Source: G964291335 sp964291335 (GTDB lineage Bacteria > Chloroflexota > Dehalococcoidia > Lucifugimonadales > UBA3495). From it: a stretch of 64,000 nucleotides of DNA. The translations under genes were made by a program, and so were the position numbers. The notes beneath the pieces are model-generated. The model worked only from the letters and a program-made list of their open reading frames with translations, did no database searches and was not told the DNA's origin. The stretch is from positions 1,984,001 through 2,048,000 of the forward strand of contig OZ219748.1 of NCBI GenBank assembly GCA_964291335.2. The letters run 5' to 3'. Positions 34,183 through 43,654 of this stretch are shown here, piece by piece (position 1 is the first letter of the stretch; every line of letters starts with the position of its first letter).

Positions 34183-35403
34183 ATGTCCGGCGCTATAGAG
34201 TTTATTGCTGGTGGCACTGTAACTACCCCGCAGGGCTTTCAGGCCGGGGCTACTTATGCCGGCTTGAAAACCTTTGCCGAGGATAAGCTGGACCTGGCTG
34301 TTCTGCTGTCCGAGGCCCCGGCGGCCGCCGCCGGGGTTTTTACCACCAGCACCGTCAAGTCGCCCACCGTTACCGTGAATCGGCAGCGGCTGGGTCAGGG
34401 CATACCCATGCGCGCCGTCATAGTCAACGCCGGCATTGCCAACGCCTGCGTGGGCGAGCAGGGTTTCATCGATGCTGAAGAGATGACCCAGCTGACCGCC
34501 CGGAAGACCGGAGTCGCGCCTGAGGCGGTCCTGGTCGGCAGCACCGGCGTTATCGGTGTGGAGCTGCCCATGGCGCTGCTCCGCGCCGGGGTGGAAAAGC
34601 TTAACCTTTCAGCCCAGGGCGGCGCCGCTATGGCCCGGGCCATAATGACCACCGATACCCGCCCCAAGCAGGCGGCGGTAAGTTTTCAACTGGACGGGAA
34701 ACCGGTCTGCATCGGCGGCATTGCCAAGGGTTCGGGCATGATTCACCCCAACATGGCGACCATGCTTTCTTACCTGACCACCGACGCCGCCGTAGAACGG
34801 AGGTATTTGCAGCACGCTTTGGCCCTGGTGGCGGATGATACCTATAATATGCTGACGGTGGACGGGGATAGCAGCACTAACGATTCAGTGCTTTTGCTGG
34901 CCAACGGAATGGCCCGGAACCGGGAAATCACCGCCGACTCTCCGGAGGCTCCGGTCTTTCTGGCCGCGCTGGGGCAGGTGTGTACTTACCTGACCCGGGA
35001 GTTGGCCCGGGACGGCGAGGGGGCGGCGCACCTGATTGTGGTCGAGGTGGCCGGCGCGGCCGATTTGGCCGACGCTCGTAAAGCCGCCCGCACCATTGCC
35101 TCTTCCAGTCTGGTCAAGTCGGCGGTTTACGGCGCCGACCCCAACTGGGGCCGGGTGCTGGCCGCCCTGGGCCGCAGCGGCGCCGCCGCCGAAGAGGCCC
35201 GGATTGACCTGTTTGTCAACGGCGTTTGCATTATGGAGGCCGGCAAACCCATTCCGTTCCACCGGGATGCGGTGGTGGCGCTGATGAAACAGCCGGAGGT
35301 TGCTTTCCGGCTGCAACTTAACCTGGGTGAGGGCGAGGCTACCGCCTGGGGCTGCGACCTGACCGAGGAATACGTCATCATCAACAGCGCCTACACCACT
35401 TAA
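34183..35403 (+). CDS. argJ: bifunctional ornithine acetyltransferase / N-acetylglutamate synthase
   Basis: A 406-residue ArgJ. The self-cleavage region reads KGSGMIHPNMATMLSYLTTDA-like, with Thr following NMA as the N-terminal nucleophile of the beta chain. The DGDSSTNDSV and GADPNWGRVLAA blocks are also diagnostic. It recycles the acetyl group from N-acetylornithine to glutamate in arginine synthesis. Bifunctional and monofunctional forms cannot be told apart from sequence alone. ATG 34183 is preceded only by a G-rich stretch, so the ribosome site is weak. It starts an arginine gene group with argB, argD and argG. argC and argF were not found in the window. Confidence 0.94.
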   Translation: MSGAIEFIAGGTVTTPQGFQAGATYAGLKTFAEDKLDLAVLLSEAPAAAAGVFTTSTVKSPTVTVNRQRLGQGIPMRAVIVNAGIANACVGEQGFIDAEEMTQLTARKTGVAPEAVLVGSTGVIGVELPMALLRAGVEKLNLSAQGGAAMARAIMTTDTRPKQAAVSFQLDGKPVCIGGIAKGSGMIHPNMATMLSYLTTDAAVERRYLQHALALVADDTYNMLTVDGDSSTNDSVLLLANGMARNREITADSPEAPVFLAALGQVCTYLTRELARDGEGAAHLIVVEVAGAADLADARKAARTIASSSLVKSAVYGADPNWGRVLAALGRSGAAAEEARIDLFVNGVCIMEAGKPIPFHRDAVVALMKQPEVAFRLQLNLGEGEATAWGCDLTEEYVIINSAYTT

Positions 35404-35570
35404 ACGGCGGCTGCCGGTTAACCAACCCGATTAACTCCACCCGACTAAACTCAGCCAAATCAGGAAATGGAAATCCTCCCGGTCTTACCGCAGACAGCAG
35501 CCGGGGAGGCCTCCTGCCTTTCGGAACTATGTTTCAGAACTATGGACGTTAAGATGACCCGGAGGCCGGC

Positions 35571-36395
35571 GTGGCCGACCGCCAGGTAGCTCCGCCCATC
35601 GTGATAAAAATCGGCGGCAGCACCCTGGGCAGCCACGACACCAGCCTTAAAGACCTGGTAACCCTGCAACGCCGGGGCATAAATGCGGTGGTCGTGCATG
35701 GGGGCGGCCCGGTAATATCCCGGTGGATGCAGCGTCAGGGCATACCGCCCCGCTTCGTCAATGGCTTGCGGATTACCGATGCCGACAGCCTGGACATTGT
35801 GGTTGCCGTGCTGACTGGCCTGGTTAACAAGGAACTGGTCGGCGTTCTGCAGGGGCTGGGGGGCCGCGCCCTGGGCATCAGCGGCATCGACGCCGGGCTG
35901 CTGGAGGCCCGCATCGCCAACCCGGAACTCGGCTATGTCGGCGAGATTACCCGGGTCAACCCGGAACCGCTGCAAGCCCTGCTGGCCGGCGGGTTCATCC
36001 CCATGCTGGCCCCCCTGGCGGCGCAGGCGCAGGACGGGACAGAACACGCCGGCGGCCCGCTGAACATTAATGGGGATACGGTGGCCGGAGAACTGGCCTA
36101 TGCCCTCGGCGCAGAACGCCTGATTTTCCTCACCGATGTGCCGGGCGTAATGGATGCCAACGGGCGGACGCTGGCCCGATTGGACCGGCGGCGGGCCAAC
36201 CTGCTGCTGCGCTCCGATGTGGTTCGGGGCGGCATGCTTCCCAAGCTGGCGGCCTGCCTGCGCGCCCTGGAGCGGTCGGCGGTGGCCGATATTGTGGACG
36301 GGCGGGAACCGGGCGCTTTGCTCAACTGCCTGGCCGGGCAAAGCGCCGGAACCCGCATCACCGGCGCTGTTTCGGGCCGGTTCTCCGTCCGGTAG
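35571..36395 (+). CDS. argB: N-acetylglutamate kinase
   Basis: A 274-residue amino-acid kinase. IVIKIGGSTL, VVVHGGGPVISRWM, the acetylglutamate-binding RFVNGLRITD, and NINGDTVAGELAYAL followed by LIFLTDVPGVMD are the expected ArgB motifs. It phosphorylates N-acetylglutamate, the usual control step of arginine synthesis. The C-terminus MLPKLAACLRALE agrees. It lacks the N-terminal extension of the arginine-inhibited hexameric enzymes, so feedback control may be weak; that is an inference. GTG 35571 has GGAGG 5 nt upstream. A 167-nt gap separates it from argJ. Confidence 0.94.
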   Translation: MADRQVAPPIVIKIGGSTLGSHDTSLKDLVTLQRRGINAVVVHGGGPVISRWMQRQGIPPRFVNGLRITDADSLDIVVAVLTGLVNKELVGVLQGLGGRALGISGIDAGLLEARIANPELGYVGEITRVNPEPLQALLAGGFIPMLAPLAAQAQDGTEHAGGPLNINGDTVAGELAYALGAERLIFLTDVPGVMDANGRTLARLDRRRANLLLRSDVVRGGMLPKLAACLRALERSAVADIVDGREPGALLNCLAGQSAGTRITGAVSGRFSVR

Positions 36396-36882
36396 CAGCG
36401 GCAGCTTTCGCTTTGCCGGGTTCCCGTCCGTTGGGCGCAGCAAAGCCAGCCGGGGCATAGGGGCTGCCGCGCCGGGGCGTTCCACCGGAAACCACCCCTC
36501 GGAGGCCATCGCTTCACCCGCCGGCCGCGGCCGGCCGCTGCGACAACCCAAAGCCGCGGCAGCCGGTTAACACCCGGCAGCACGGCTTCCCGCCTTAGCG
36601 AGGCTGACCGGCGATTGCCGGGCTGGCTTTATCAGGAAAATGGCGGGGAAGGCGAAAAGCGAATATAATCAGCCGAACCGTACCGATGGTTGTTGCAGAA
36701 ATGGCAAAGGCCCTCGCCGGGCCAGCGTGATTACCCGACGTGAAGATTACCGCACCGGAAAAAGCCGCCAGCGTATGGTTCGGACAGGGGTATAGCGCCG
36801 CCCCGTCCGGCTGCCGTCAGCCGGGCAGCCGGTTCTTCCCGACTTTGCCCCCGGCTTTTACTCCCGACGCGGGTTGCTGCCA
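36396..36882. other. intergenic, no gene; holds a candidate promoter
   Basis: No protein or RNA gene was recognised in these 487 nt. A TATAAT at 36664-36669 is the only promoter-like element. A 14-codon leader-like frame (ATG 36687) follows it, with no ribosome site. Confidence 0.5.
36664..36669 (+). promoter_or_regulatory. -10 element ahead of the UPF0182 gene
   Basis: TATAAT preceded by an A-rich stretch, about 215 nt before the start of the UPF0182 gene. No -35 box was found, so the call is tentative. Confidence 0.3.
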
Positions 36883-39609
36883 GTGAGCGCCAGCCCGCTT
36901 AACGACGCTGAACGGACGCCTCCCCTCTATCCCGGCATTTCCGAAAAGTGGGGAAAACGTTTCAACCGCCTGTCGCTGCTCCTGATAACCGGTGGGTTTG
37001 TCGGCGCTTGCTGCGCCTATCTGGTCAACGTTTATGCCAATTGGCTCTGGTTTGAGCAGGTAGGCTACCTGACCACTATCGCCAGAATCCTGCTTTACCA
37101 GCTGGCTGCCTTTGGCGTGGCCTTTCTGGTTGCCGGAAGCGTGCTGCTGGCCAACATAAGCGCCGCCCTGCGGCTGGGCATAGGCCCGGCAGTCCGTAGC
37201 TTGCCCGCCGGCTTTCTGCGCCTGGTTTTTGTGTGCTTGCGGGCCTTTATTTTTATCGCCATCTTCGGTTCCGCCATTATTTTGGCCCTGAACGCTGCGG
37301 GCAATTGGCAGCTCTTTGTGCTGCTGCTTAACCGGGAACCCTTCGGCGTTTCGGACCCGATTTTTCAGCAGGATGTCAGCTTTTACCTTACGTTTTTCGA
37401 ACTGGCCCGCTTCTTGCAGAACTGGCTGCTGGCGCTGGTCATTATCTCCCTGCTGGTCTCGGCCATTGTGTACGCCTTCCTCTTTCTGCTGCGCGGCGTC
37501 AACTTTGCCCTGACCCCCCGCATGCTGCGCCACCTGGCGATACTGGGCGCAATATTGATGCTGATTATCGCCAGTTACCACGGGGTTTCAGTTTTCGGGC
37601 TGGTTCTGTCTGAAGGCGGCGTAGTTACGGGAGCGACCTACACCGACGTCCGGGTTCGTCTGCCCATCTACTGGTTTCTGGCGGCCATCGCCTTGTTGTC
37701 GGCCATCGGCTTTGGCGTCAGCGCCCGCTATGCCGGCTTGCGGTTGATGGCCGGCTCCTTTACCTTGTGGCTGCTGATGTTCCTGCTGGCCGGCATTCTG
37801 TACCCTTTAGCTTATCAACGGCTGCAAGTAGCCCCCAGCGAATTTGCCAAGGAGGAGCCGTACATTCGTTACAACATAGCGGCTACCCGCGCCGCCTATG
37901 GCCTGAATCTGGTGGAAGAAAGTTCCTACCCGGTGGCGGAATCGCTCTCCCCCGCGGCCGCCCGGGAACACCGGGACACCATGGCCGGCATCAGGTTGTG
38001 GGATTCGCAGCCCCTGCGGGACGCCTATAACCAGCTGCAATTTATGGAGCTTTACTATAACTTTCCGAATATGGATTCGGACCGCTATGTGGTGGATGGA
38101 CAGCTGCGCCAGGTGCTGGTAGCCGCTCGCGAGCTGGACTTGTCGGAACTGCCCGAAAACGCCGGAAGGTGGGTTAACCGAAAGCTTCAGTACACCCATG
38201 GCTACGGGGTGGCCATGAGCCCGGCGACCGGGTTCACCCCCGGCGAGGGGCGCCCGGAATTTTTCATTCAGGATATACCTTTGCAGGGCAAGCTGCCGGT
38301 TGCCCGTCCCGAGGTTTACTACGGCGAGGCCCCGGCAGAATTCGTCATCGTCAACAGCAGCATCCGGGAGGTTAACCCGGACGCCGCCTATGGCAATTAC
38401 GATGGTTCCGGCGGCGTGCCGCTCAGTTCTCCCTTCCGCCGCTTCCTTTACTCGCTCTACTTTATGGACATTAACGTCCTGCTCAGCGGCCAGGTTACCG
38501 CGGCAAGCCGGCTTCAGTTCCGGCGCCAGGTGCAGGAACGGGTGCAGCGCATTGCCCCCTTCCTGAAGGTGGACCGGGACCCGTACCCGGCGCTGGACGA
38601 TGCCGGCCGGTTATGGTGGATTCAGGACGCCTATACGGTTACCCGACGTTACCCTTACGCTGCCCAGAGCGGCGACGGTTTCAACTATATGCGCAACAGC
38701 GTAAAGGCCGTGGTGGACGCCTATAACGGCGACGTTACCCTGTATGTGGTTGACCCGGAGGATGCCCTGCTACGAATGTACCGGAATGCTTTCCCCGACC
38801 TGTTTACGGAAATGGAAGAGCTGCCGCCGGACCTGCAACGGCATATCCGCTATCCCGTAACCCTGTTCGCCGTCCAGTCCCGAATGTACCTGCGGTATCA
38901 CGTTACCGACCCTCAGGTGTTCTTCAACCAGGCGGAACAATGGGACGTGCCGCTGGAAACCCGGTTTGGCAAAACCGGCGTTGGCGTTACGCCCACCTAC
39001 CTGGTGATGCGGCTTCCCGGAGAAGCAGCCGCAGAGTTTGTGCTGGTAATGCCCTTTTCGCCGGCCGGGCAAAAGAAAAACCTGGTAGGCTGGCTGGCGG
39101 CGCGCAATGACCCGCCCAACTATGGGCAGCTGAAAAGCTATCATCTGCCCGATGAGCGTCAGATTGACGGCCCCAGCCAGGTGGAAGCCAGAATTGAGAA
39201 CGACCAGCAGGTTTCCCAGCAGTTTACCCTTTGGGACGGCTCGGGTTCCCGGATTATTCGCGGGCAACTGCTGGTAATTCCCATTGCTGATACAATAGTG
39301 TACGTTGAACCGCTGTACCTGCAATCGGAGGTGCTGGCCTTTCCGGAGCTGAAGAAGGTTATACTGGCCGACAATACTAACCTGGTGATGGCCGACTCCA
39401 TGGCAGAGGGCCTCGCCCGGCTGGCCGGCGGCGCAGCGGCCGCCCGGCCAGATCCCCGGCCGGCCGCCGGCGGGCCGGCGGAGCGGGCAGAACAATTCGA
39501 GCAGTTGGCGGAGATTGAGGCGAAAATCAAGGACCTGGAGGAAGGCCTCGAAAGCCTGGAAGAGTCCTTGCAAAATCTACGGAAAACCTTGAGAGGTGCT
39601 GGGCCATGA
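36883..39609 (+). CDS. UPF0182 family large membrane protein
   Basis: A 908-residue integral membrane protein. About seven hydrophobic helices fill residues 25-310 (LSLLLITGGFVGACCAYLV is the first). A large extracytoplasmic part follows, with VAPSEFAKEEPYIRYNIAATRAAYGL, RFLYSLYFMDINVLLS and WIQDAYTVTRRYPYA, which are constant in UPF0182 proteins. The C-terminus is a charged coiled coil (EAKIKDLEEGLESLEE). The function is unknown; the family is common in Actinobacteria, Chloroflexi and Firmicutes. GTG 36883 was chosen, with TTG 36874 as the alternative; neither has a good ribosome site. Its stop overlaps argD as ATGA, so they are coupled. Confidence 0.88.
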   Translation: MSASPLNDAERTPPLYPGISEKWGKRFNRLSLLLITGGFVGACCAYLVNVYANWLWFEQVGYLTTIARILLYQLAAFGVAFLVAGSVLLANISAALRLGIGPAVRSLPAGFLRLVFVCLRAFIFIAIFGSAIILALNAAGNWQLFVLLLNREPFGVSDPIFQQDVSFYLTFFELARFLQNWLLALVIISLLVSAIVYAFLFLLRGVNFALTPRMLRHLAILGAILMLIIASYHGVSVFGLVLSEGGVVTGATYTDVRVRLPIYWFLAAIALLSAIGFGVSARYAGLRLMAGSFTLWLLMFLLAGILYPLAYQRLQVAPSEFAKEEPYIRYNIAATRAAYGLNLVEESSYPVAESLSPAAAREHRDTMAGIRLWDSQPLRDAYNQLQFMELYYNFPNMDSDRYVVDGQLRQVLVAARELDLSELPENAGRWVNRKLQYTHGYGVAMSPATGFTPGEGRPEFFIQDIPLQGKLPVARPEVYYGEAPAEFVIVNSSIREVNPDAAYGNYDGSGGVPLSSPFRRFLYSLYFMDINVLLSGQVTAASRLQFRRQVQERVQRIAPFLKVDRDPYPALDDAGRLWWIQDAYTVTRRYPYAAQSGDGFNYMRNSVKAVVDAYNGDVTLYVVDPEDALLRMYRNAFPDLFTEMEELPPDLQRHIRYPVTLFAVQSRMYLRYHVTDPQVFFNQAEQWDVPLETRFGKTGVGVTPTYLVMRLPGEAAAEFVLVMPFSPAGQKKNLVGWLAARNDPPNYGQLKSYHLPDERQIDGPSQVEARIENDQQVSQQFTLWDGSGSRIIRGQLLVIPIADTIVYVEPLYLQSEVLAFPELKKVILADNTNLVMADSMAEGLARLAGGAAAARPDPRPAAGGPAERAEQFEQLAEIEAKIKDLEEGLESLEESLQNLRKTLRGAGP

Positions 39610-40796
39610 GCAAGAGCAGTGAGTGGATTGCCATCGAGCATAAATATTATGCCCAAACCGTGCGTCGTCAGCCGGTAGTAATTGTCCGCGGCGAAGGCTC
39701 CCGGGTGTGGGACGCCGATGGCAAGGAATACCTGGATTTTGTGGCCGGCTGGGCGGTGGACAACCTGGGGCATTGCCACCCGGCAATAACCCGGGCCATT
39801 ACCGAGCAGGCCGGAACTCTGTTGCAGACTTCCAACCAGTTTTACACGGTGCCACAGCTTCAACTGGCCGAATTGCTGGTGGAAAACAGCTGCCTCGACC
39901 GGGTATTTTTCGGCAACAGCGGCGCCGAGGCTAACGAGGGCGCGCTGAAACTGGCCCGCCGCTACGGCAAGCAGCGCCGCGATGGAGCCTACGAAGTAAT
40001 CACCGCCTTCAGCTCTTTCCATGGCCGCACCATGGCCACCGTGGCCGCCACCGGCCAGCCCCATTACCAGGAAGCCTTCCAGCCCCTGCAGCCCGGTTTC
40101 GTTCACGTGGATTATAACGACGTGGAAGCGGTTATGAACGCTACTACCGACCGAACCGCCGCCGTCATGGTGGAGCCGGTGCAGGGTGAAGGCGGGGTGA
40201 ACATCCCTGACGACGATTACCTGCTGCGGCTGCGCCAGTGGTGCGACCGGCAGGGCCTGCTGCTGATACTGGACGAGGTGCAAACCGGGCTGGGTCGGCT
40301 GGGCAGTCTTTTCGGGTATCAGGAATACGGCGTTGAACCCGACGTAATGACCCTGGCCAAGGGCCTGGGTTACGGGGTTCCCATCGGCGCCTTTATGTCT
40401 AAAGAGGCGGCCATGGCCCTGACGCCGGGCGACCATGGTTCCACCTTCGGGGGCAATGCCCTGACCACCGCCGCCGCCTATGCCGGCACCAGGTTCCTGA
40501 TTGACCACGACATACCGGGCCACGTTAAGGCGATGGAGCCTCATTTGCTGGGCCGCCTCAACGAGCTGAAGTCCCGCTTCTCTTTCATTTCCGAGGTGCG
40601 GGGCAAGGGCCTGCTGGCGGCCCTGGAGTTTGACCGGGACCTCTCCGGGCCGGCGCTGACCTATGCCAATGAAGCCGGCATTCTCCTTAACGGCGTCAAG
40701 CCCAACGCCATCCGGTTCATGCCCCCGTTGAACATCACCGCTGCGGAAATTGATGAGGGGGTCAGCCGGTTGGAGCAGGCCCTGTCCCGGATTTAG
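39606..40796 (+). CDS. argD: acetylornithine aminotransferase
   Basis: A 396-residue class III PLP aminotransferase. FFGNSGAEANEGALKLAR, FHGRTMATVAATGQ, MVEPVQGEGGV, LLILDEVQTGLGR and the Lys-bearing MTLAKGLGYGVPIGAF (PLP Schiff-base) are all present. The last step before the acetyl transfer in arginine synthesis is its probable role, given the argJ, argB and argG neighbours. Succinyl-diaminopimelate or GABA transaminase activity cannot be excluded. The start overlaps the UPF0182 stop by 4 nt, an unusual pairing of an arginine gene with a large membrane protein. Confidence 0.92.
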   Translation: MSKSSEWIAIEHKYYAQTVRRQPVVIVRGEGSRVWDADGKEYLDFVAGWAVDNLGHCHPAITRAITEQAGTLLQTSNQFYTVPQLQLAELLVENSCLDRVFFGNSGAEANEGALKLARRYGKQRRDGAYEVITAFSSFHGRTMATVAATGQPHYQEAFQPLQPGFVHVDYNDVEAVMNATTDRTAAVMVEPVQGEGGVNIPDDDYLLRLRQWCDRQGLLLILDEVQTGLGRLGSLFGYQEYGVEPDVMTLAKGLGYGVPIGAFMSKEAAMALTPGDHGSTFGGNALTTAAAYAGTRFLIDHDIPGHVKAMEPHLLGRLNELKSRFSFISEVRGKGLLAALEFDRDLSGPALTYANEAGILLNGVKPNAIRFMPPLNITAAEIDEGVSRLEQALSRI

Positions 40797-40940
40797 GCGG
40801 AGGGGCGCAGCGTCCTGCCGGCCGGGAAGTCCGCCGCGGCGCAGCCCCCACGCCCTTAATCGCGGCGCCGGCGTCAGGCGGGCCGGGCCTTTGGCCTTTT
40901 GTTTGCTGAACCAAAACCCCGACGGAGGTAATTTGCCCCT

Positions 40941-42128
40941 ATGGCAAAGGATAAAATTGTGCTGGCTTACAGCGGCGGGCTGGATACTTCGGTGGCCGTG
41001 CCCTGGCTGAAAGAGGAGTACGGCGCCGATGTTATAACCCTGACCATTGACCTGGGCATGGTGGATTTGGAGTCCATCCGGCAGCGGGCGCTGCAGGTGG
41101 GCGCCGCCAAGGCGTTGGCCGTGGACGGCAGAGAGGTTCTGGTCAACGAGTTCCTCTTTCCGGCGCTCCAGGCCGGCGCAATTTATGAGGAACAATACCC
41201 GCTGGCCACTGCCCTGGGCCGCCCGCTCATCGCCCGCTGTCTGGTCGAGGCTGCCCGCGCCGAAGGGGCCTTTGCCGTGGCCCACGGCTGTACCGGCAAG
41301 GGCAACGACCAGGTGCGCATCGATGTCGGCGTAGCCGCCCTGGCGCCGGAAATCCGGGTAATTGCTCCAATTCGGGATTGGGGCATGAGCCGGGAGGATG
41401 AACTGGAGTACGCCCAGGCCCGCAGCCTGCCGATTAACGCCGGCAAAAGCCGCTTTTCGGTGGATGAGAACCTGTGGGGGCGCAGCGCCGAGGCCGGCGA
41501 ACTGGAAGACCCATGGCTGGAACCTCCGGAAGACGCCTACAGTTGGACCAGGCCGGTTAACGCCGCCCCGGAGCAGCCGGCCCGCCTGGAAATCTGCTTC
41601 GAGCAGGGCCGGCCGGTGGCGGTGGACGGCGAAAGTATGGCCGGGGTTGACCTGATTCGCCACCTGAACGTTATTGCGGGAGAGCACGGCGTGGGCCGGG
41701 TGGACCACGTGGAAAACCGGCTGGTGGGCATCAAGTCCCGGGAGGTGTACGAAACCCCGGCGGCGGTATGCCTGCACGCCGCCCACAAGGCTCTGGAAAC
41801 CCTGACCTTGAGCCGGGAACAGGCGCGCACCAAGTTGCGCCTCGCCCAGGAATACGCCGACCTGGTTTACAACGGCCTGTGGTTTACACACCACCGGCAG
41901 GACCTGGACGCCTATGTCCGCAGCACGCAGCGTTATGTAACCGGCCGGGTGCGGCTGCGGCTGCATAAGGGGTCTTGCGTCGTCGTCGGGCGGAGCGCCC
42001 CCCAAGCCCTGTACCAGTACCAGTTGGCTACCTATGACCGGGAGGATCAGTTCGACCACGCCGCCGCGGCCGGCTTCATCGACATTTACGGGCTGCCAGT
42101 GCGCACCCAGAACCAGGCCCAGCCATAG
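40941..42128 (+). CDS. argG: argininosuccinate synthase
   Basis: A 395-residue enzyme joining citrulline and aspartate with ATP. IVLAYSGGLDTSVAVPWL is the PP-motif that binds ATP, AHGCTGKGNDQVR binds citrulline/aspartate, and FSVDENLWGRS and YSWTRPV follow as in ArgG. Length and motif order are normal. GGAGGT lies 11 nt before ATG 40941. A 144-nt gap with no gene separates it from argD. The argH gene is not adjacent. Confidence 0.96.
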   Translation: MAKDKIVLAYSGGLDTSVAVPWLKEEYGADVITLTIDLGMVDLESIRQRALQVGAAKALAVDGREVLVNEFLFPALQAGAIYEEQYPLATALGRPLIARCLVEAARAEGAFAVAHGCTGKGNDQVRIDVGVAALAPEIRVIAPIRDWGMSREDELEYAQARSLPINAGKSRFSVDENLWGRSAEAGELEDPWLEPPEDAYSWTRPVNAAPEQPARLEICFEQGRPVAVDGESMAGVDLIRHLNVIAGEHGVGRVDHVENRLVGIKSREVYETPAAVCLHAAHKALETLTLSREQARTKLRLAQEYADLVYNGLWFTHHRQDLDAYVRSTQRYVTGRVRLRLHKGSCVVVGRSAPQALYQYQLATYDREDQFDHAAAAGFIDIYGLPVRTQNQAQP

Positions 42129-42160
42129 GGCAAGCGCAGCCCAGCCAGGAGGTTATGCCA

Positions 42161-42631
42161 ATGACGCAACCCGACGAAAGCCCGGAGGTTGACCCGGAAC
42201 AGAATCAAGCTGAGGGCCCGGAGCCGGCAGGGGAGGCCGCCGGCTGGAAGGGCGCTGTGGATTCGGCGCGCCAGCGGTTTCGGCAGCCGTCCGAGTCGCT
42301 CCGCCCCGGCTTGCAGCAAATCAGAGAAGTCGGCGGCCGGGCGGCCGCCAGCGCCCAGGATACCGCCGCCTGGCGAGGCATTCAACGCTCCGGAGAACTG
42401 ATGTCCGGCGCCGACATTCGCCGCTTTGACGAGTTCACTGAAGCGGTAACCAGAGTGTCGGTGGGGCTGCACCACGGTCAGGCAGAGCTGGGGGAGCGGG
42501 TAGCCTTGCTGGAGCAGGAAGCTGCGGCCCTCCGTCAATTTCAGGCAGAACTGGCCCGTCGGCTGGCAGCCGTGGAGCGGCGACTGTTCATAACCCCGGA
42601 AAACCCGGACCAGGCAGACAACCGACAATAG
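42161..42631 (+). CDS. hypothetical protein with C-terminal coiled coil
   Basis: A 156-residue soluble protein. It has an acidic Pro/Glu-rich N-terminus (PDESPEVDPEQNQAEGP), a middle with AWRGIQRSGELMSGADIRRFDE, and a coiled coil (ELGERVALLEQEAAALRQFQ). No family was recognised. ATG 42161 has AGGAGG 8 nt upstream; an in-frame ATG at 42155 is too close to that site. Two bases separate its stop from the start of the next gene, so the two are probably cotranslated and may work together. Confidence 0.6.
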   Translation: MTQPDESPEVDPEQNQAEGPEPAGEAAGWKGAVDSARQRFRQPSESLRPGLQQIREVGGRAAASAQDTAAWRGIQRSGELMSGADIRRFDEFTEAVTRVSVGLHHGQAELGERVALLEQEAAALRQFQAELARRLAAVERRLFITPENPDQADNRQ

Positions 42632-42633
42632 CT

Positions 42634-43605
42634 ATGAGCCTCCCTACGCTGACTGAAATCGCTGCCGCTTATCCGCCCCGACAGCGTGGGGAATTGCTGG
42701 CGCTGGCCGACCGATACCGGCGGCGCAGCGAGGGGGAAATTCTGGAGCTGGCCGCCATCGCCGCTGAAGTGGCGGTCGACCGCATGGTCAACCTGGGGTT
42801 GGCGCCGGCTGCGGACCCGCAACTGCTGGAGGCATTCAAGCTGCAATGCCCCAACGTTGAACCGGAATCGCTGGTCGGCAAAAGCGATAAATATCTGAAG
42901 AAACTGGGCGACAACGTCAAGGGCAAGTATTTCGAGGTGCTGGTGCGAGACCGGCTGAACGCCGGCGAGTCGGTAGGCGAGTTGCAGCTGGAACCGGGGC
43001 AGCTGGCGCAGCTGGCCGAGGCCCCTAACCAGCCGGGCTGGGACCTGGAAATTCTTGACCGGCACGGGGAGCCGGTGGAGCAAATTCAGCTGAAAGCGAC
43101 CGAAAGCCTTTCCTATGTCAAAGAGGCCCTGAACGAATACCCGGATATTCGGGTGGCCGTACCGGAAGGTGGCGTTGACAGTGAACCCGCCGAAATTATT
43201 GGCACCGACATATCCCATCAAGCCCTGGAAGAAATGACTGGTGAGCAGTTGTCTGAACTTTCCGAAGGTTTCCTGGAAAATGCCCTGGAGGTGGCCGCCG
43301 AGCTGGGCGTGGACCTTATCCCCCTGTCATCGGTCCTGCTCATCGGCGTAACTGAAGGGCGGCGCTACCTGATGGGGCCGGCAACGCTTCAGGCGACCAT
43401 GCGCAGCGGCGGACGCCGGCTGGGCCGGGCGTCGGCTTATAACGCCCTGAGCGCCGGCCTGGTCGCCAGCGGTTTCGGCCTGGCGGCGGTTCCGATGGTA
43501 ATGGGTCTTCGCGTCGCCGAAGCTCGGCTGTTCGCCCAGTTCAGTTTGCAGGATAACCTGCAAACCCGCAGCGCCGAACTGAACGGCCTTCAGCCGCCCG
43601 GTTAG
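42634..43605 (+). CDS. unknown protein with PD-(D/E)XK-like core and membrane hairpin
   Basis: A 323-residue protein. Residues 100-180 read GKYFEVLVRDRLN, then PGWDLEILDRHG, then EQIQLKATES. This E...D-x-E...Q-x-K spacing is the pattern of PD-(D/E)XK nucleases. The C-terminus has two hydrophobic stretches (IPLSSVLLIGV and GLVASGFGLAAVPMVMGL), the second glycine-rich as in membrane-inserting zippers. No named family was recognised. It begins 2 nt after the coiled-coil gene. A membrane-attached nuclease with a defence or toxin role is possible but is inference from a short motif. Confidence 0.6.
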   Translation: MSLPTLTEIAAAYPPRQRGELLALADRYRRRSEGEILELAAIAAEVAVDRMVNLGLAPAADPQLLEAFKLQCPNVEPESLVGKSDKYLKKLGDNVKGKYFEVLVRDRLNAGESVGELQLEPGQLAQLAEAPNQPGWDLEILDRHGEPVEQIQLKATESLSYVKEALNEYPDIRVAVPEGGVDSEPAEIIGTDISHQALEEMTGEQLSELSEGFLENALEVAAELGVDLIPLSSVLLIGVTEGRRYLMGPATLQATMRSGGRRLGRASAYNALSAGLVASGFGLAAVPMVMGLRVAEARLFAQFSLQDNLQTRSAELNGLQPPG

Positions 43606-43654
43606 TTGGGCCGCCCTTGCCTCGAAAACTGCCGCAGCAAACACGGAGGGGAAA

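Noticed and set aside
36687..36731. A 14-codon leader peptide after the TATAAT at 36664
   Set aside because: No ribosome site, no regulatory amino-acid run, and no attenuator structure was seen.
39159..42059. A 966-codon minus-strand open frame across the UPF0182 end, argD and argG
   Set aside because: It is antisense to three clearly conserved genes. Its translation has no recognisable domain and reflects GC-rich third-position bias.
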